The notes: a model not told the origin generated them from the letters alone. 64,000 bases of DNA from Isochrysis galbana (GCA_018136815.1 CM030936.1:2631079-2695078), one strand, 5' to 3'. Counted from the first letter of the stretch, positions 1 through 11,260 are shown. Made by a program: numbers and translations.

Positions 1-1097
1 TCCATTGCAATCGCTTGAGTACTATATCAATATCATTCGGCGCCATTCCATTTATAGACATGGTTGAGCACTGTGAGGTGGGTGCCTTTGCTCAAATACT
101 AGAAGATTTTTTTTGTGCCGGGAGCGGCGCATCGCGTATTTGGAAACGAGGGGTACCAAATGAAGGCAAACGACCTAACTCGCACTGGCGCACTGGCGCC
201 AAATGCTCGCGCCAGCGCGCCAGCATACGCTGTTGCCCCAACATTGAGTACGGGCGATGAGCCCATGGACACACCTCTGTCGCCGAAGCGCCCACGCGCC
301 GACGGCGCGCCTGATCAAGTGCGCGCGCCGGCTCGCGACGCATGCGAACATCAAAGCACGGCAGCCATCACGGGTCATAGGCGCCCGTGGCTGCGCAACG
401 GCATAGGGATAGGGCTGATGGCGCAAGGCAATACCGTAAGTGTAAGTACGCGAGTGCGATGAGACCCCGCAACAGCCTGAACTTCAAAAGTTGTTTTTAG
501 AATCACTATTCATTCGGCACACCATGATCCATGATGTACACCCCCCCCAAGCACACATATTACCAGCAGTATGGGGTTGTCACTTACACCGTCGACAGTC
601 GCGAAAAGGGTCAACGAAGGGTGGAAAAGGGAAGTCATCGAACCTCGAGGATGGGGAGACATGAAATCGGGCTTTCGACGACAATGCCGGGCAAGCTGTG
701 CTATGTCATATGCGAAGGTGGGCCACCCATTTCATCCAGCTAGCACGCTTGCTCGCTTATCGCGCATCTGCAACGACCATTGGAAAGTCAAGGTGGGTAC
801 CGACACATATACAATAGTAGCGGCGCTTGCTACGAATGACACAACTCCCAATGACGACTGTCGTACCGGATTTGGCACATCTTGCCGTTTGAGGTGCGCG
901 GGTCCCAACCAGCTTTCTCCTTCCTCCATGGAGATGCGTCCCCCAAATCACGCGCCACATTGGGCAAGACGCCCTGCTGCCCCGTCGGTGTGGACTCGTG
1001 AGTGAGGATTGAGTCAGCCAACGAATGCCACAGCAGCATCCTCTGGAATCTAATCATCACGATGCGCGCCATTCACAAATCTCGCACTGAGGGCTAC
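1..1097. other. mostly unassigned; contains a LINE ORF1-leader scrap
   Basis: No host gene is recognised here. On the + strand an ATG at 265 opens MDTPLSPKRPR followed by ADGAP, which matches the N-terminal segment of the LINE ORF1 at 22893 (minus strand). The frame stays open to 462. Outside this piece I see no coding pattern, RNA gene or clear repeat. Confidence 0.5.
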
Positions 1098-2532
1098 TCA
1101 GAGCGCCGGGGGTTCGAAGGCAATCGTAACCGACACATATGGATAAAAATCGCCGCCGGAGCCCGGCACGACTACCTCCTCGTGCGTGTCCGCCGATGCT
1201 GATGACGACATGAACATTGTGTTGAGGGCCTTGCGAAGCACCTCAACCTTTCCCTTCTTTGGCTGGAGGATGACGGCCTGCATATTCGGCGCCATGCCCT
1301 GGCCCCGGTATGCGATAAGGCCATAGCGGAGCACAGACTCGATGAAGACGCGGATGGCCTTCAAGTGAAGGAACATGATGAGCGCCTCGGAGTAGTTGAT
1401 GGCGCACCAGTTGGCGAGCAGCGCATTTTGCCTGGAGTATTCGCTCTCGTCGTTGGCCCTCTTCGCTTCGTCGGCAGCCACCTGCTCGGCATCAAAAGTA
1501 AAATCGCGCACGGCGAAGCGCTTTTCGCGGCAGGCATTCTTGAATTGTTCGAGCGACTTCTTGAACAAAGTCACTCCAAAGAGGACGTACTCGCTGTCCT
1601 CAGAGATGGCTTTCGCCGAAAGGGGGACCACATAGTCGGCCAACTTCTCATATGAAAGCAGGAAGTCCTTCATCATCGACTTTTGAATGACCACCATCAC
1701 GGTCGTCATGTACTCTGAGTCCAGGATATCGTCCTCTTGCACAATGTCCCCCAGACCACGGACCATCAGGTTGCCCTGCGTTCTCCGCTCAAAGGCCTGG
1801 AGTGATCCCTTGAGCGTGTTCAAGTCTGAAAGCTTGACCTTGAGCTCCTCCTCCAGGCCACCAATTTTCTGCACCGAAAGATGTAGAGCTTAGACAGCCT
1901 CGAAGATTCAGCAAGGGTGACAGTTGTGGCCAAGGGCACTCACCCCACTAATGGTCTCCGCAAGTTCGCGCAGGGGAGTCTTCAGCTGAAACTTGGCCTC
2001 GTCCCAGTCCCACTGCTTCGTCGCATACGTCGTGACGTCGGCTGCAAAGAGGCACGGTAGGCATGATAGGGCAAGGGTTAGTCTCATCATCGCAAACTGC
2101 TCAGCCAACTCCAGCCCACGGGGGGAAAGACAGTTCCATGCGGGGGGGGGGGGGACACTGCAAGGGTGCCGTGCCATGGACAGCAGTTTCGTCTGGAGGT
2201 GCAATCGGCCTCGACATGGCGCAGGCCATCTCTCACACTCCCTATTTATATTACACGCCGTGCCACTCACTTCCATTGACCGTAGGAGCCTGATCCTCCT
2301 TAAGATCCATATGCTGCCGGTATAGCTTGAAGCATGTGGCCTCTGCGAGAGCCTCCATCTTAGTCATGTCGTCGCTCAGGCTCATGAGCGAGTCGAGAGT
2401 GCCGACGCGCAGCGCGTCAGCTGGCACTGGGAAGTCATGCACCTCGGCGAGCCCGGCCAGCTTGTCGACGAGGTACTTCTTCTGTAGGTCGGCCTTGAAG
2501 GCGATCGCGATGAGCTCCTTGTCCTCAGCCAT
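1098..2532 (-). CDS. V-type proton ATPase subunit C
   Basis: Subunit C is the peripheral clamp that ties the V1 motor to the Vo membrane ring of the vacuolar proton pump. Three exons join cleanly: 2532-2271, 2041-1944 and 1868-1098, with GTGAGT donors at both introns and TTTGCAG and GTGCAG acceptors. The joined product is 376 aa, close to the usual length of about 380. Visible family blocks are VGTLDSLMSLSDDMTKMEA near residues 35-55, QWDWDEAKFQLKTPLREL near 98-115, YSEALIMFLHLKAIRVF and VESVLRYGL-like sequence in exon 3, and FYPYVSVTI near the C-terminus. The start ATG at 2532 precedes an acidic N-terminus; the longer upstream reading is proline-rich promoter sequence. It diverges from the NTF2 gene across about 970 bases of G-run then C-run DNA. 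Confidence 0.93.
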
Positions 2533-2639
2533 CGCGTGCCGTGGCCAGGCTGCAGGCGGGAGAGGGGGGAGCGCGCGGGGAGGAGGCTTGGTCGTGCACC
2601 TGTACTGCACGCGCGGGGTCGAATGCGCGCGCACAGATG

Positions 2640-3180
2640 AGCCTGGGAGTGGTGCGAGAGTGAGGGGGGGGGGCAGCGGCAGCGGCGGCGGAGCCTGCCT
2701 GGCGATCGGTGGGTGGGGGGGGGGCGACAGCGAAAGAGAGGGGGAGAGGGGGGGGGGGGCTTAGGGGAGGGGGGGGGGCGGAGAGGGGAGAGTCGGGCTG
2801 GGGGCGGGGGGGGGGGGGGGGGGGAGCAGAAGGGGCGGGCGGAGTCGGCTGGCCGGGGGGGGGGGGGGGGAGGGGGGGGGGGGGGGATGGGAGAAGATAT
2901 CGGGGGGGGGGGAGGGAAAGCGGAGCAGGACCGGAGCGGAAGTTCGGCAGGAGATGCCGCGAGGGGAGGGGCGAACCTCTTCCCCCCCCCCCCCCCCCCG
3001 CCCCCCTCCCCTTCTCCGTGTCCCGCCCCCCCCTCCCCCCCCCCCCCCCTGCTTCCCCCCCGCGCCCCCCCGCGCCCCCCCCCCCCCTTCCCCCCCGCTC
3101 TTCCCCCCCCCCCCCCCTCCCCCCCGCCGCCGCCACCTTCCCCCTCTCCATTTCCGCGCCCCCTCCCCCCGACAATAGAG
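2640..3180. promoter_or_regulatory. G-run / C-run divergent intergenic region
   Basis: From about 2660 to 2930 the + strand is runs of G with scattered A; from 2980 to 3170 it switches to runs of C with T. Each flanking gene therefore has a pyrimidine-rich coding strand upstream of its ATG. The long proline- or glycine-rich open frames here are a side effect of this composition. The G runs could form G-quadruplexes. Confidence 0.6.
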
Positions 3181-3506
3181 CGAGGCGAGGTGGGAGCGGA
3201 GAGGGAAGAGGAAGGGGGGGAGGGAAGAGCCCTTGCCCTATCCCCTGCTGCCGCGCGCACGCTAGAGAGGGACGGGCGCGGTTCAACCGATGCGGCCGAA
3301 CCTGCGAAGGACGCGCGCGCCGCTCGCACATCCAGCTGCCGCTTTACGCAGCATGGAAGCAGTGCACGCCAGCAATGCCTCCCTCCCCCCCACCCCACCC
3401 TGCACCCCCCTTTTCCCCTACCTGCCACATGCCCTCTCACGCTCCGCTCACAGAGATCACTCGCATTCCCCGGCCGCAGGGTTCACTGGAGCTGTGTGCT
3501 GCACGG

Positions 3507-4143
3507 ATGGCCGATGGGCATGAGATCACGCCAGCGTTCATCGCTGAGCAGTTCGTCTTGCAGTACTACTCGGCAATGCACAAGGACCCTGAGCTCGTGC
3601 GCAAGTTTTACGCCGCCGACTCGGCGCTGACCCATCTGGAGGGCAACACTCATGCTGCACCCATCATTGGTGCCCAGGCCATTCAAGAGAAGATCACCTC
3701 CCTGGGCATGCGCGGCGGCATGGCGCAGATCCTACACATTGACTCTCAACAATCATCTGACATTGGGATCCTGATCATGCTAACTGGCACGTTCGTCCGA
3801 GCAGGCGAGACCACTGGCAAGACTTTCAATCAAAGCTTCTATCTGGCCAAGATTGATCCGAATAGCCAGTTCTCGTACTACGTGCGCAACAACATCTTCC
3901 GCTACATTGACCCTGACGTCATAGCGCCTGACACTGGGGCACTGCTTGCAAAGCCGACGGCAGCAATGAGTGTGGCGGAGCCACCTGCGCCGACGCCAGA
4001 GCCCGAGCCGGCTGCTCCACCTGCGCTCGCTTTGGAGACGCAGCCTGTGGCCGAGCCCGTGGTGAACGCCTTGTCCACGCTGAGCCACGATGAGCTGGTA
4101 GGCGAGCCCGCAGAAAGTACCGTCGAAGCAAGCGCGCCTCCTT
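3507..4143 (+). CDS. NTF2-domain protein, G3BP-like (3' end lost in assembly gap)
   Basis: The start ATG at 3507 opens MADGHEITPAFIAEQFVLQYY, the usual beginning of an NTF2-like domain in G3BP-type stress-granule RNA-binding proteins. Residues of about 8-135 cover the domain, including FYAADSALTHLEG, a GAQAIQEKI helix, an ILIMLTGTFV strand and a final FYLAKIDPN...YYVRNNIFRYID. A low-complexity Pro/Glu/Ala linker follows, then the sequence runs into the gap after 212 residues. G3BP proteins carry an RRM and an RGG tail after such a linker; that part would be in the gap or is missing. The large open frame upstream to 2709 is C-run DNA, so the ATG after it was chosen. Confidence 0.8.
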
Positions 4144-4243
4144 NNNNNNNNNNNNNNNNNNNNNNNNNNNNNNNNNNNNNNNNNNNNNNNNNNNNNNNNN
4201 NNNNNNNNNNNNNNNNNNNNNNNNNNNNNNNNNNNNNNNNNNN
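4144..4243. other. assembly gap (100 N)
   Basis: Exactly one hundred N bases, a conventional placeholder of unknown true length. It interrupts the NTF2-domain gene. Confidence 0.99.
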
Positions 4244-4653
4244 GCTCTCGCTTTCGTCACAGCCCATGTGATCCCCATGCTCGTGCGGCGTGTACGTGAT
4301 GCCAAAGATGACTTTGTCACTCCAGGGGACGGATGAGCCGGTCCTAGTGTCGGAATGGACAGCCTACCGGCTACGTCATCGTATACGCGCGATCATCAAC
4401 GCATGGATGAGATAACATGGATGGGGGGCTGCCAGATGCCTTGCAATGCGATGCGCTTGTGCAATCGGCACCAAGTCGAGGCTCGTGCTGGAGGCGGGCG
4501 CGCAAACAGGAATCAAATCATTCTCGCGTTGTGGATCAAACCATAATTTCACCTTTCCCCCGCCACATAAGCGACGGGAGAGTGGTTGCGTAAAACCAGT
4601 GTGACAATTGACAACCGAGCCTCGGCCACGAGGCGCTGCAGAGGCTGTCAGAT
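4244..4653. other. sequence after the gap, possible C-terminal coding tail
   Basis: Directly after the gap a + strand frame reads ALAFVTAHVIPMLVRRVRD and onward to a stop at 4334-4336. It looks coding in composition but need not belong to the NTF2 gene, because the gap length is unknown. From about 4340 to 4653 I see nothing; it is the 3' side of the RING gene. Confidence 0.3.
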
Positions 4654-6044
4654 CTACGTGTGCCACCACAGCTCAGGCGGAGAGCTGACGTCATTTCCCA
4701 AAGGCTCTCCTTTGCCCTTGTGCTCCGGCTCCTGCAGAACGGGTTGCTTGCAAATCGGACAGCTTGGGGACTGCGGGCGAGTTGGGAAAACCGGAGGACA
4801 ACATCCTGTCAGAAGTACACACTGGTGCGATGAATGGAGAGGATAGTGCCACTCCAGACGCCGACACACGCGTTGCAGGTGGGCACAAACCTCATTTTGC
4901 TTCAACCATTTTATGATACACGCCTTGTGGAAATCGTGCTTGCATGGCATGTCGAGAACAGCCTGTTGTGGCTTCAGCGCTTCAAGGCAGATGACGCAAA
5001 TGTCGTCCGGCTTTACCTTAGGCAACAAGCAACAATGGAGATGTGGCGCCTGACGATGCAGTGTGCTGGACGGAGCAACCACACATCGGGGCCAGCGTCA
5101 CAGCAGCATCGGGGCCATCGAGACGGTGCTCCAGCGCCTGGGTCTGTGGGGAACGGAATACGTTCCCCAATTGCTGACACACTTACCTGATGCTTGCTCA
5201 GCTTGTGCGAGCCGAGCTGCTCCAGCCGTTTCGCGTTAGCCTTCAGCATCTTCTTCTTCTCTGGCCCCACTTCCTCGTCCAGCTGCAGAAGCATCTCGTA
5301 GTCTGCCTCGTCAAAGTCTCGATCCAAGAAGGACAGATGTGCTAGGTGTTGCCCTTGCCGTCCTCGGGCTCCCCCACTCGCCCTGCCTCCAACTAGCTGG
5401 GGGTACAAGCTAGCGTCCGGCATGTGGAGTGCCCAAGGCGCATAGCCTCCCAAGAAGTTGCCGCCTCGGCCTCGCCCACCTCGTCCGCCGCTGCCGTATA
5501 CCCCGGACCCGCCATCTCCCATCACGTGATAGCCCCCGCTGAAGAGGGCATTCAGCCCAGCATGAGCATGTGAGCCAAGAGTACTGCTGGTGCCGCCAGC
5601 TCGAAAGTGGGTGCCTAGTGAGCCATTCGAAAAGATATCTCCTCGACCATCGAAGCTAGGGGTGGGTGCCGAGTGCCCTGCGAAATAGAAGGGCACCCCG
5701 CTGCTACCCGGATGCCTCGAGGGCGGGTGGAAGAGGCTGAGTGACGACTGCTGCTCCTCCTGCTGCAGTTGGCTTGCCAGCAGATCATCGACGTGCCGCG
5801 GCCGCGCGCGCCTGCGATTCTCGGCAGTAGGCGAGCGAAGGGCGAATCCGATGTCGCTGTCCTCCTCGTCCGAGTCGGCCAGGTTGATCACCTCGTGCCA
5901 GGTTTGCTGCTGCTCCTCACGAGGCCGCTTGAAGCGGTCGGCATGCTGCTCAGCGTTGCGGAGGTTAATGGACGGCTGTGTCTGCTCGGGGCTCGAGTCG
6001 TCGCAAAGGTCTACGATTAATCTGCCAGACTGTAACCTGACCAT
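4654..6044 (-). CDS. RING-H2 protein with tandem SUMO-interaction-like motifs, putative SUMO-targeted ubiquitin ligase
   Basis: Three exons join in phase 0: 6044-5187 (donor GTAAGT), 5016-4891 (donor GTTTGT) and 4770-4654, giving 366 aa. The C-terminal RING-H2 shows CVIC, then PCKHDFHKAC, then CPIC, and is completed only by splicing exon 2 to exon 3. The N-terminus has LIVDLCDD about eight residues in and VINLADSDEED about residues 52-62: each is a hydrophobic core followed by acids, the pattern of SUMO-interaction motifs in RNF4 and Arkadia. The middle is Gly/Ser-rich with an RGGRGRGG stretch, suggesting disorder or RNA contact. A DEADYEMLLQLDEE helix precedes the RING. RING E3 function is well supported; SUMO targeting is inference. 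The upstream reading from 6452 is purine-run DNA, so the ATG at 6044 was chosen. Confidence 0.8.
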
Positions 6045-7124
6045 ACCGCTGCGCTCGCTCGTGTCTGCCTGGGAAGGGGCTGGGGAGAGGGAGGGGGTGC
6101 GGCCAGTCTGGAGTGCGGTGGGGTGTGGGGGGACGGCGCGATGTTCCAACCTCGTGCGTGGTGTGTGAGGAGAGAGTGGGGAGAGAGGAGAGAGAGGAGG
6201 GAGAGGAGGAGGGAGAGAGGAGGGGGAGGGGGAGGGGGGGGCGGGCAGGGGGTGGGGGTGGGGGAGGGGTGGGGGGGAGGGGGGGGGGAGGGCGGACGAG
6301 GGGAGGCTAGGGGGGCTGGGGGGGGGAGGGGGGGCGGTTGCGGGGGGGGGAGGGAAGGGAGGGGGGAAGGGGGAGGAGGGAGAGGGGGGGGGGGGGGGGG
6401 GGTTGCTCGGGAGGAGGAGGAGCGGGGCGGGCAGAGAACGGCGCGCCTTCAATCGTCAATCGCTGGATGCATCGACGTAGTTTACTTGGGCACTTTAGTA
6501 CTACTAGAGCGTATCAATGGATAGTAAGGGCCAGGGGCCGGAGGCTGCCCCCCCCCCCCCCCCCTCCCCCCCCCCCTCTGACCCCCCACCGCCCCCCCCC
6601 CCCCCCCCCCCCACCCAGACAGCCCCGGAACACTAGAGACTGCCGCTTCGTTGTCGCTACTCTACGTTACTCCCAAGGAGCCAACGCCCCCCAGGAGCTA
6701 TCGGGGGCCCCCGAGCCCCCGAGAGCTATCGGGGGGAAATTTTTTTCCCGATCGCCACCAACATCCCCACCGAGATGAACGGCTCCGTCTGCTGCTCGCC
6801 GCCCTTGCTTCACGTTAGGGAACGTGTGTGCCTTCTTCTCGGGGTACCTGGAGCCTAAGCGTATCTGAGACCAATTATCGGCTGTTTGGTGCTAAGAGCT
6901 AAGATAGTACGCCGGGCTCCACTCCGAGAAAGCAAGGAGGCGAAAGGGGATGGGGGATGGGGGCGGGTCAGCTTCTAGCGTAGAGAGAGAGAGAGAGAGA
7001 GGAAGAGCTTGGGCGGTGCGGGGGCGCGCGCGGCGGAGAAGGGAAAGAGGGGCTATCGGCGTCCCCCCTTGGCCCCGGCCAGAGTTTCGAGAAACTCGAT
7101 TCTAAGTTTGGAGTTTGGGGGCCA
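6045..7124. other. low-complexity G-run then C-run region, no gene
   Basis: From about 6160 to 6420 the + strand is GGGGAGG-type sequence, and from 6545 to 6615 runs of C. At 6830-6900 a stretch around GTACCTGGAGCCT resembles 36130-36185, so it is probably a dispersed repeat. A short GA microsatellite lies at about 6981-7001. No convincing gene was found. Confidence 0.5.
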
Positions 7125-7722
7125 CATAAAAAAAACCTTTTAATATTCTCGCCACACGCGCGGCTATGTAGCTGTCCATCGTAGCCACGCCCGTTTCCCT
7201 TCCTTTCCCTCACTTCCCGCCTTGCGGCAACTCCCCTCGTGCTCTACTTAGGGGCCCAGGTTGTGGGGGGGGTTGGGTAGGGCGGGGGTGCACCGGCCCC
7301 TAGTGGTCTGTCCTCGCCTTCCTCCTGTGCCTCTAGGTGGCCCGTTCCTCACTGCGTCGGTGTGAGTGGTTGTTTGTTGCTGCGTCTCCTTTGTTTTCAT
7401 CGCCCATCCCTTCTTTTGGGGTGTTTTCTAGGAGGGAGACGTGCCTCAGCCTTAGGCGAGTTTTTCGGCTAGGCCGAGTGTCGTACTGCCACGAGGCCGA
7501 GGTTGTCGTTCATTGTCAGCCTTCCTTTGTCGTTTTCTGTAAAAATGGGGGCGCTGAGCTCTAACGGTCTTTTCAGCTTAGGTTTTCTACCCTGGGCCAC
7601 CTTACGAGTGCGCACTCGGTGATCGCCGTTTGGCGGGGCAATGCCCCTCACCAGGGTAGTGAACCTTATTAGCGTGGATTCCAAGATTGGTATGTAGTGG
7701 TACGTGTGTGATTCAAACTCCA
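7125..7722 (-). mobile_element. LINE 3' fragment (tail plus end of the last ORF)
   Basis: On the minus strand, about 7722-7480 encodes VEFESHTYHYIPILEST...QGRKPKLKRPLELSAPIF, nearly identical to the LINE copy at 27010-27561. The shared 3' tail follows: CCCCTAAGTAGAGCACGAGG, TTGCCGCAAGGCGGG, then GGCGAGAATATTAAAAGG and a T-run ending near 7125. The tail hairpin has arms at 7299-7303 and 7333-7337. The element is 5'-truncated and the ORF is broken. Confidence 0.85.
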
Positions 7723-9131
7723 CCGGGAGGTGATCCGACGCTCTCATACAACGCCTTTGTCGAGTCGAGCGGAGCCGGAGGGCTCTGAGCCACTCCGTCG
7801 CGAGCAGCACCGGCGGCTAGCGCGGCGCTTTGGCCCTCCTCCCCACCGGGAGTCGGGTGAATGAAATTCTGGACTGGGTCGGGCAACCCCATTTGGGTGT
7901 CTGGACGGGGAACGAACGGCGAACGAAGGGCTGTGGGGCGGCGAGGCGCTCCTAGCGGCCCTAGTGTGATGGGTTGTAAGAGATTGTTAGACCTACAAAG
8001 AACTCTTCCCTCAGGGAGGGAGCCTAAGCTGCTTGAGTGCAGCGACGCAGCGAACAACGACGGACAACGAAGCTGAGAACAACAGGTTACACCGACTCAC
8101 GAACACACCGGAATCATTCACCCAAACCAAGCAAATTATCAAGCAACCGCGACCCCAAATCACCGATAACTCAAACACGTCGCGAGAGACGGAGAGAGAG
8201 AGCGAGAGAGAGAGAGACTCCGCAGCGACGGCCGGAGCGTGTCTCCGTTGTAACTTCCCACGTAGCGGAGAGTCCGAAGGGGAGCGTCATGTCGCGCGAC
8301 CACGGCGATCACTTTGGATACGGATCGCAACGAGATGTCTTCACGACAGAGGAAATCTTGCCGTTGAGCGTGAACCTTCTAGACGCTTCTAACGAACAAC
8401 CCTGAGTAGCAACCAAGGGGAAGAAACACCAAAGGGGCCAAGGGCTTGCATGTAGCTTGCATCAAGGGGAAAGATTCCCTCACCTAGGAAGCGAACCTAC
8501 ACCGGTCTCCAAGGGGAGATGGCAAATTAAACCTCAAATCTCGAGCGGCTAGAGCAACCGACTCGCTCGCCAAAACCTTGACCGAGAAGAAAGAAGCAAG
8601 GACCTACAAGCCAAGGGTAGCGGACCTAGGGAATGTGAGAGGAAGTTTCCGAACGCCAAGACGAACGCCAAACGCCGGAAGGCAACGAAACCCTAACCAA
8701 GCCAAGCGGAACCTACGAAGAACAGGCCTGGACGACAACGACAACGAAAGTGAAAGTGAGCAAGTCCCAAGCAAGAACCGGAACTCAACAAGAAACAACA
8801 AGCCTTGCAAGAAGCTAAACAAGCCTTCACAAGGTAACTCGAGAGCCTGAGACAAGCGCGCAGCGAGTGACAGGCGACCTGGCTCCTTTGGGTCAAGATT
8901 ACCCGAAAGGAGGAAACCTGGAATCTAGACTTGACAAACAGGCTGGACGGAACGAAACGAGAACTCGAATTCTAGATCACGACAACCGAATCAGACACTG
9001 GCGAACCGCTGGGAGGCGTGAGGTGAGAGCTAGAAGCTGCTTCGCCTCTGCCAGCGACAGGTCCATGTGGGCAGGGGGGCCGCCCTCGGCGGGGGGCCCG
9101 AAGGAGAGGGGAGGCGCGGCGGCGCGCTCCA
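7723..9131. other. unassigned repeat-like region
   Basis: From about 8050 to 8990 the + strand is rich in AAC/GAA with several Lys/Arg/Asn-rich open frames (for example 8578-8850) that match no family I know. A short GA run lies near 8190-8215. The right edge, 9040-9132, is an ORF1 leader on the minus strand. It is probably an old insertion. Confidence 0.3.
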
Positions 9132-9152
9132 TCGCGTCCAAGTATAAACTTA
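9040..9152 (-). mobile_element. ORF1 leader scrap (MERAAAP type) with upstream inverted repeat
   Basis: An ATG at 9132 (minus) opens MERAAAPPLSFGP, then MDLSLAEAKQ in place of the usual KRPR segment. Just upstream lies AAGT-ATAA-ACTT (9140-9151), a weak form of the hairpin found upstream of the other leaders. Downstream coding is not continuous with any reverse transcriptase. Confidence 0.6.
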
Positions 9153-9263
9153 GTTGTGTTTGGGGGCCACATAGAAACCAACATTTTGAACGAAATAAAT
9201 CGAAATTTGGGGTCGCGGCGCGCGGCGCGGCGCGCGTGGGGTGCTGAGTGGGAGTGGGGCGCG

Positions 9264-9480
9264 ATGGCGCCCGCAGGCCGGTCGGCCTCCAAGAAGCGGA
9301 CACGGCAGATGGTGGAAGATGAGGACGAGGGACGAGGGGGGCGATGGCAGCTCCGGTCAGCTCCTACTCCCACCCTCCCCCTCCCCGCGCCCTCAGGAGC
9401 TGGATGCGTCATCTGAGAACGAAAAGAACTCCAGCGACGACGGAAGCGACGCCGAGGACTACGAGGGGACGAATGCTGAG
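9264..9480 (+). CDS. possible 5' exons of an acidic protein (uncertain)
   Basis: An ATG at 9264 opens MAPAGRSASKKRTRQMVEDE, a basic then acidic segment. After a C-rich stretch ending in CCCTCAG, a second block (9407-9478) reads ELDASSENEKNSSDDGSDAE, ending at a GTGTTTT that could be a donor. No donor near 9345-9370 joins the two in frame, so I do not assert one gene. It looks like the start of a nuclear acidic protein whose later exons I could not find. Confidence 0.3.
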
Positions 9481-10166
9481 GTGTTTTCTCTCTCTTGTCT
9501 CTTGCTTGCGTGTGATGTATGGGGAGCAACTGTCTGGTGTGTTGTGTGTTGTCAGACCACCTGCAAGTGGCAAGTGGCAAGTGGCCTTGATGAGCCAGGC
9601 AACGCGGGGTGGGTGGGCGGCAGGGGGGCGGCGGGGGCGGACTGCAAGGGAACTGCTCAACTGTAGGGCAACTGCTCACCCTTCCTCGTCTCCTCCATAT
9701 AGACGTGTGACGAAACTTGTTGTCTGCTTTTACGCGGTCGGTGCTCTTTGGTGTGGACATACACTCATCAGTGCTCTTTGGTGTGAGACGTGGATCGTGA
9801 ATTTCAACGAGATATCGACCCTGCCCCAAGTCGAGTGAATGGAGTCAGACCTCGTGTGGGTTTCAACATGTGAAGTGTCAAGTTGAGTCAAGTAACCTCC
9901 AGGTGACAACGAAAGGTGTTAGCATGGATGGGGATAATTGAACGCTTTTGGTCTTTTCACTTTCCACTTTGAATTCAATCAAAGCAACGATAACGATCTC
10001 CACAGCACCCACTCCAGCACAACACGCGAAATCTTAGCACTCCACCGTTGCAGGGATCATGAAGGGATAATGCGACGTCGATGAGCTCTTACACACCCAC
10101 AATACACCCACAACTTCTAAGAGATCTGAGGTCCTCGGCGATGGCTACGGCTATCTATGGTGGTGG
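9481..10166. other. no gene seen
   Basis: Moderate-GC sequence with short direct repeats (GTGCTCTTTGGTGTG twice at about 9740-9785, CAAGTGGCAAGTGGC near 9560). It forms the 3' flank of the single-TM gene. No RNA gene or element was recognised. Confidence 0.4.
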
Positions 10167-10889
10167 TCACTCATCTCGATCTCCAGTCACCCCACGTTGG
10201 TCAGATATGACCGATTGTGCTTTACTCCAATCAAACTTGAGAAACACACCCACCATCAACACAGTCGCGGCTACAAGTACCCATGTGGGTGTGGATGCAA
10301 TCATACTACGTGATCGGGTCTCCCTCGCAGCCTCCCGTGAAGATGGCATCCCTAAATTCCTTTCTGATCTAGTTGGCGAAGTCAGATCCGGACCAAGTTT
10401 GTCTCGGCGGACTTCCCAGTCCCGCATTGCAGCTGCCGCAAAGTGCCGCTGCAGGTATTTGCTTCGTACGTCCGCCCGTTGTTCGATCCAATCAAACGCT
10501 TCAGTAGCAACACCATTTTTGGACGCACGAATTACTGCAGCCGTGTTCAGTGCCGAGGTGGCCAGAAGCCAGAGCTGGTGCTCTGCTGAAGTGGCACGGC
10601 CCGTTGCACCGAATTTGAGTGCAACCCTTTCACTCTCTCGAAGCGTGTGGCTGGCAAGGCATGCTAGTGCGTCGACCCCTGAGCTGCTGATTGCAAAGGG
10701 CCTATCATGCAGGAAGGCCACCACCTCATCTGAGCGCGCCGTGTTATCAGGGTTGAAGCACGAGCCGCTAAATTGCACCTCCATGAAGTCGAGCAGGTCG
10801 ATCAAGTCAGACTCGGACAGATGAGGCAGCGCCCCACGGATGATGGCAGTGAGTCGAGGCACCACCTGCTCAGACGCGGAGGGCGGCAT
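10167..10889 (-). CDS. hypothetical single-pass membrane protein
   Basis: The open frame extends to an ATG at 10922, but the ATG at 10889 (MPPSASEQVVPRL) is preferred because a LINE 3' end lies only about 13 bases upstream of the longer start. The product is about 240 aa. The N-terminal two thirds is helical and soluble-looking (SESDLIDLLDFMEVQF, VDALACLASHTLRESER). A basic Ser/Arg linker leads to one hydrophobic segment, WVLVAATVLMVGVFLKF, about 20 residues from the C-terminus, as in tail-anchored proteins. I recognise no family. Codon use and length argue for a real gene. Confidence 0.6.
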   Translation of the reverse strand: MPPSASEQVVPRLTAIIRGALPHLSESDLIDLLDFMEVQFSGSCFNPDNTARSDEVVAFLHDRPFAISSSGVDALACLASHTLRESERVALKFGATGRATSAEHQLWLLATSALNTAAVIRASKNGVATEAFDWIEQRADVRSKYLQRHFAAAAMRDWEVRRDKLGPDLTSPTRSERNLGMPSSREAARETRSRSMIASTPTWVLVAATVLMVGVFLKFDWSKAQSVISDQRGVTGDRDE

Positions 10890-10934
10890 CGTCGCGGTAT
10901 TTTGCAATTCACACTTCCACATCTCGAACCTGAA

Positions 10935-11260
10935 TAAAATGATAAAATAAAACCTTTTACTACTAATATTCTCGCCACGCCCTTGGCTCTGGTACTATAC
11001 CGTGCAGCCATGCCCTTTCCCCCTTAGCCCCCCCCCGCCCCCCCCCCCCCCCCCGCCTTGCGGCTACTACCCTTGTACACTTACATAGGGGCTCGGGTTG
11101 TGGGGGGTGTCCTCAGGGTTGGTCGTTGGGCGAGGTGTTTGGTGTTTCGGTCTTTCAGCCCCTAGCCCCTAGCCCCTAGCGGCTAGCGGCTAGTGGTTCG
11201 GTTCTTTCCTTCCTCCTGTGCCACTAGGTGACCGGATTGTTCTGGGATGGGTTCTCGGTA
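10935..11260 (-). mobile_element. LINE 3' tail
   Basis: Read on the minus strand, it has CCTAGTGGCACAGGAGGAAGG, then GCCCCTATGTAAGTGTACAA, GTAGCCGCAAGGCGGG, GGCGTGGCGAGAATATTAG and a T-rich end. The tail hairpin arms are CTAGTGG (11190-11196) and CCACTAG (11221-11227), a perfect 7-bp stem. No ORF remains. The 3' end points at the single-TM gene. Confidence 0.8.

Noticed and set aside
2709-3440. Long Pro/Gly/Arg-rich open frames on both strands
   Set aside because: They exist in all frames because the DNA is runs of G or C; no domain, and they lie between two well-defined starts.
6123-6452. Gly/Glu/Arg-rich frames and an extended N-terminus for the RING protein
   Set aside because: Composition artefact of a homopurine tract; the ATG at 6044 begins normal coding sequence.
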